A stretch of 8,170 nucleotides of DNA from an uncultured Asticcacaulis sp. (GTDB taxonomy: Bacteria; Pseudomonadota; Alphaproteobacteria; Caulobacterales; Caulobacteraceae): assembly GCA_946480125.1 (NCBI GenBank), contig CAMLIY010000141.1, forward strand, positions 1 to 8,170. Direction: 5' to 3'. The notes beneath the pieces were generated by a model, which saw nothing but the letters and a program-made list of their open reading frames with translations, was not told the DNA's origin and made no database searches. Position numbers and translations under genes: made by a program. Shown one piece after another: positions 6,346-8,170 of the stretch. How positions within the stretch are numbered: position 1 is the first letter of the stretch; every line of letters begins with the position of its first letter.

Positions 6346-7482
6346 ATGTCCCTAGCCTTATCGACCCTGATATATGAATGGCGGCGCTACCTGGCGGCCG
6401 TTATCGCCCTGGCCTGCGCCGGTCTGCTTGTGCTTGCCGTGACCGGCATGTTTATGGGCATGGCTCTGTCCTTTACGGCCACGGTTGACCGCTCACCGGC
6501 GCAGATCATGATCCTGCCGCCGCAGGCCGATGGCATCTTCGGCGATTCCGGCCAACCGCGCCGCATGATTCCGCTGGTCTACCAGCATCCCGATGTACTC
6601 GAAGTCCAGCCCATGATCATGAACTGGGCGATGTGGTCGAACTTTCCCAAGGACGGTCAGCCGGCCAAGGGAGACGGGGTGCGCGTCGTCGTGGTCGATC
6701 CGGTTCGGGGCGCCGTGACCCTGCCCAGCGATTTTTCAGATGCCACCATAGAAGCGCTGAAAGAACCGTTTTCGGTCATTATAGACCGCACCAGTTTAGG
6801 CAAGCTGGGGGTCAAGGTGGGTGACAAGGCCAAGATGAACGGCCGTACTGTCACCGTGGCCGGCGTGGTCGATGGCTATCCAAATATGTTCAATACCCAG
6901 GTCTTTACCTCTTACCAGACAGCGAAACTGATCTATGTCGCTGATGATGGTCCACGTGTGGGGCCATTATTGGTCAAGTTGAAGGACCCGACGAAGGCCA
7001 AGGAAGTCGCTGGCGAACTCAACAAAATTGGCGCCGGTCAGTTCAAGGCGTGGACACGCGAGCAATTGTCCAAAAGTTCGCAAATGGGCATGATGAAAGA
7101 AGGCGGTATCGCCATCATGATCGGTTTCATGGTCTTCGTCGGCATTGGTATTGGCATTATCATCACCTGGCAAACGCTTCAGGGCGCCATCATGGCCAAT
7201 ATCAAGGAGTTTGCCAGCCTGCGCGCCTTGGGGGTGTCAATGGGGGCTTTGCGCCTGATCATTATGGAATTGAGCTTTTGGGTGGGTGTTGCCGGTTTGG
7301 GCATGACGGTCTTTCTGGTGGCGGGTGTAGGCCTGCTGGCCCGATGGGGTGGGGTGCCGATGAGCTTCCCGCTGTTCGTTGATATTCCGGTCGCCATCAT
7401 GCTTAGCGTCATCGCCCTCCTGTCGGGCCTGATTTCGCTTGGCGTCCTCAAGAAAAGCCAGCCTGCGGATCTGTTAAGATGA
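6346..7482 (+). CDS. ABC transporter permease, FtsX/MacB superfamily (DevC-like)
   Basis: The 378-residue inner-membrane protein has the four-helix FtsX-fold layout. TM1 is at about 16-42, a single large periplasmic domain at about 43-253, and TM2 at about 254-276. TM3 is at about 305-332 and TM4 at about 344-368. The cytoplasmic 'KEFASLRALGVS' segment after TM2 (287-298) is the conserved FtsX-domain coupling region, and the C-terminus ends in the usual 'PADLLR'. The N-terminus 'MSLALSTLIYEWRRYL' resembles DevC-type permeases, which work with an ATPase and often a HlyD-like adaptor to export lipids or small molecules. This is type VII mechanotransmission ABC chemistry rather than a classical tunnel. 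The ATG at 6346 is chosen because family members start at this point. A GTG at 6319 would add nine residues. Only a weak ribosome-binding site (AAAAGTGG) precedes the ATG. Its stop overlaps the start of the ATPase gene. The substrate cannot be read from sequence. Confidence 0.88.
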   Translation: MSLALSTLIYEWRRYLAAVIALACAGLLVLAVTGMFMGMALSFTATVDRSPAQIMILPPQADGIFGDSGQPRRMIPLVYQHPDVLEVQPMIMNWAMWSNFPKDGQPAKGDGVRVVVVDPVRGAVTLPSDFSDATIEALKEPFSVIIDRTSLGKLGVKVGDKAKMNGRTVTVAGVVDGYPNMFNTQVFTSYQTAKLIYVADDGPRVGPLLVKLKDPTKAKEVAGELNKIGAGQFKAWTREQLSKSSQMGMMKEGGIAIMIGFMVFVGIGIGIIITWQTLQGAIMANIKEFASLRALGVSMGALRLIIMELSFWVGVAGLGMTVFLVAGVGLLARWGGVPMSFPLFVDIPVAIMLSVIALLSGLISLGVLKKSQPADLLR

Positions 7483-8170
7483 CCGGTAAACTCGCATTGC
7501 ACGCCACGGGCCTGTCCAAGGGCTATAAGATTGGCAAGGTAAAACAGCAGGTGCTGAAAAACGTCGATTTCACCGCTTACCATGGGCAAGTCACCATGGT
7601 CATGGGGCCGTCCGGCTCCGGTAAATCGACCTTGATTGCCGCACTTTCGGGTTTGATGAAGCCTGATGAAGGTGAGGTGATGGCGCTGGGTGAAAGCCTG
7701 TGGAAGAAGAAGCGCGGCAAGATTGACCGATTCCGCCTCGATCATTGCGGCTTCATTTTCCAGGGCTTCAACCTGTTCCCCTCGCTCGACGCCATGCAGC
7801 AGGTTGAGCAGGTGCTTAAATATCAGAAGGTCAAAAAAGACGAGGCGCACCGCCGGGCTGTTGAAGTTTTGAGTGCCGTTGGGTTGAGCCATCGCCTTAA
7901 GCAAAAGCCGGCCGAGCTTTCCGGCGGGGAAAAGCAGCGTGTGGCTATTGCGCGCGCCCTGTCAAAAATGCCGTCGCTGATATTCGCCGATGAACCCACT
8001 TCGGCGCTCGATTCAGTCAGCGGGCAGGTGGTTATCAAATTGCTGCATCAGGCGGCCAAGGAGCGGGGGGCGGCGGTCGTCGTCGTGACCCATGATCCGC
8101 GTCTGGAAGCCTATGCCGACCGCGTCATTCACATGGAAGACGGCAAGATACTGAGCGACACCATGATCTC
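7479..8170 (+). CDS. ABC transporter ATP-binding protein, MacB/LolD/DevA type (3' end outside window)
   Basis: The ATG at 7479 shares an ATGA with the permease stop (7480-7482), a four-base overlap typical of translational coupling. The 230 visible residues contain a complete nucleotide-binding domain. Walker A is GPSGSGKST (43-51), the Q-loop Gln is Q95 in 'FIFQGFNLF', and the signature is LSGGE (147-151). Walker B is 'LIFADE' with D171 and catalytic E172, the D-loop is SALD (175-178), and the switch is H205 in 'VVTHDP'. The signature ending in Glu rather than Gln is normal for the MacB/LolD group. With the upstream permease it forms a homodimeric-type exporter or lipid/peptide extruder powered from the cytoplasm. 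Usual proteins are about 225-240 residues, so nearly all of the gene is present and only the last few codons and stop are missing. A periplasmic adaptor gene may follow. Confidence 0.93.
   Translation, partial: MTGKLALHATGLSKGYKIGKVKQQVLKNVDFTAYHGQVTMVMGPSGSGKSTLIAALSGLMKPDEGEVMALGESLWKKKRGKIDRFRLDHCGFIFQGFNLFPSLDAMQQVEQVLKYQKVKKDEAHRRAVEVLSAVGLSHRLKQKPAELSGGEKQRVAIARALSKMPSLIFADEPTSALDSVSGQVVIKLLHQAAKERGAAVVVVTHDPRLEAYADRVIHMEDGKILSDTMI

Noticed and set aside
7625..7640. LSGGE instead of LSGGQ in the ABC signature seen as a defect (signature itself at about 7917-7931)
   Set aside because: Glutamate at this position is common in the MacB/LolD branch and all other catalytic motifs are intact.

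Overview
The window reads as chromosomal DNA of a moderately GC-rich alphaproteobacterium, most likely a member of the Caulobacterales (Caulobacter/Asticcacaulis-like). This rests on the very close resemblance of the mannonate dehydratase to the Novosphingobium/Caulobacter type, on a promoter before pgsA that fits the Caulobacter housekeeping consensus as I remember it, and on overall codon use. The genus is an inference. All six genes lie on the + strand, and no mobile element, CRISPR array, tRNA or rRNA was seen.

Region 1 (1-5418) looks like a hexuronate or uronic-acid glycan utilisation cluster. It begins with the C-terminal effector (FCD) domain of a FadR/GntR-family repressor, whose DNA-binding half lies upstream of the window. 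Next is manD, a D-mannonate dehydratase of the enolase superfamily with every expected active-site residue present. It is followed by a large exported glycoside hydrolase of family 2 (1162 residues) with a malectin-like domain and further C-terminal beta modules. A simple model is that the secreted GH2 enzyme releases a sugar acid (or a neutral sugar) from a polysaccharide. Uronate is then converted via D-mannonate to 2-keto-3-deoxygluconate by ManD, and the FadR-type regulator senses a pathway intermediate. The GH2 substrate is not proven. An N-x-K motif at the position used by beta-glucuronidases to hold the carboxylate is present, but related motifs also occur in other GH2 enzymes.

Region 2 (5419-6135) is an independent housekeeping unit. 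A terminator-like hairpin overlaps a good promoter, followed by pgsA (phosphatidylglycerophosphate synthase) with its complete CDP-alcohol phosphotransferase motif.

Region 3 (6136-8170) starts with a roughly 210-base non-coding stretch holding three perfect inverted repeats. These precede a translationally coupled pair: an FtsX/DevC-like ABC permease and its ATPase, the latter cut by the window end. The pair belongs to the MacB/LolCDE/DevCA type of exporters or lipid/peptide extruders. A periplasmic adaptor gene would be expected downstream but is not visible.

Nothing here is clearly a new type of biological system. The most informative items are the architecture and possible uronate specificity of the GH2 enzyme, a repeated motif before manD and the GH2 gene, and the paired palindromes before the ABC operon.
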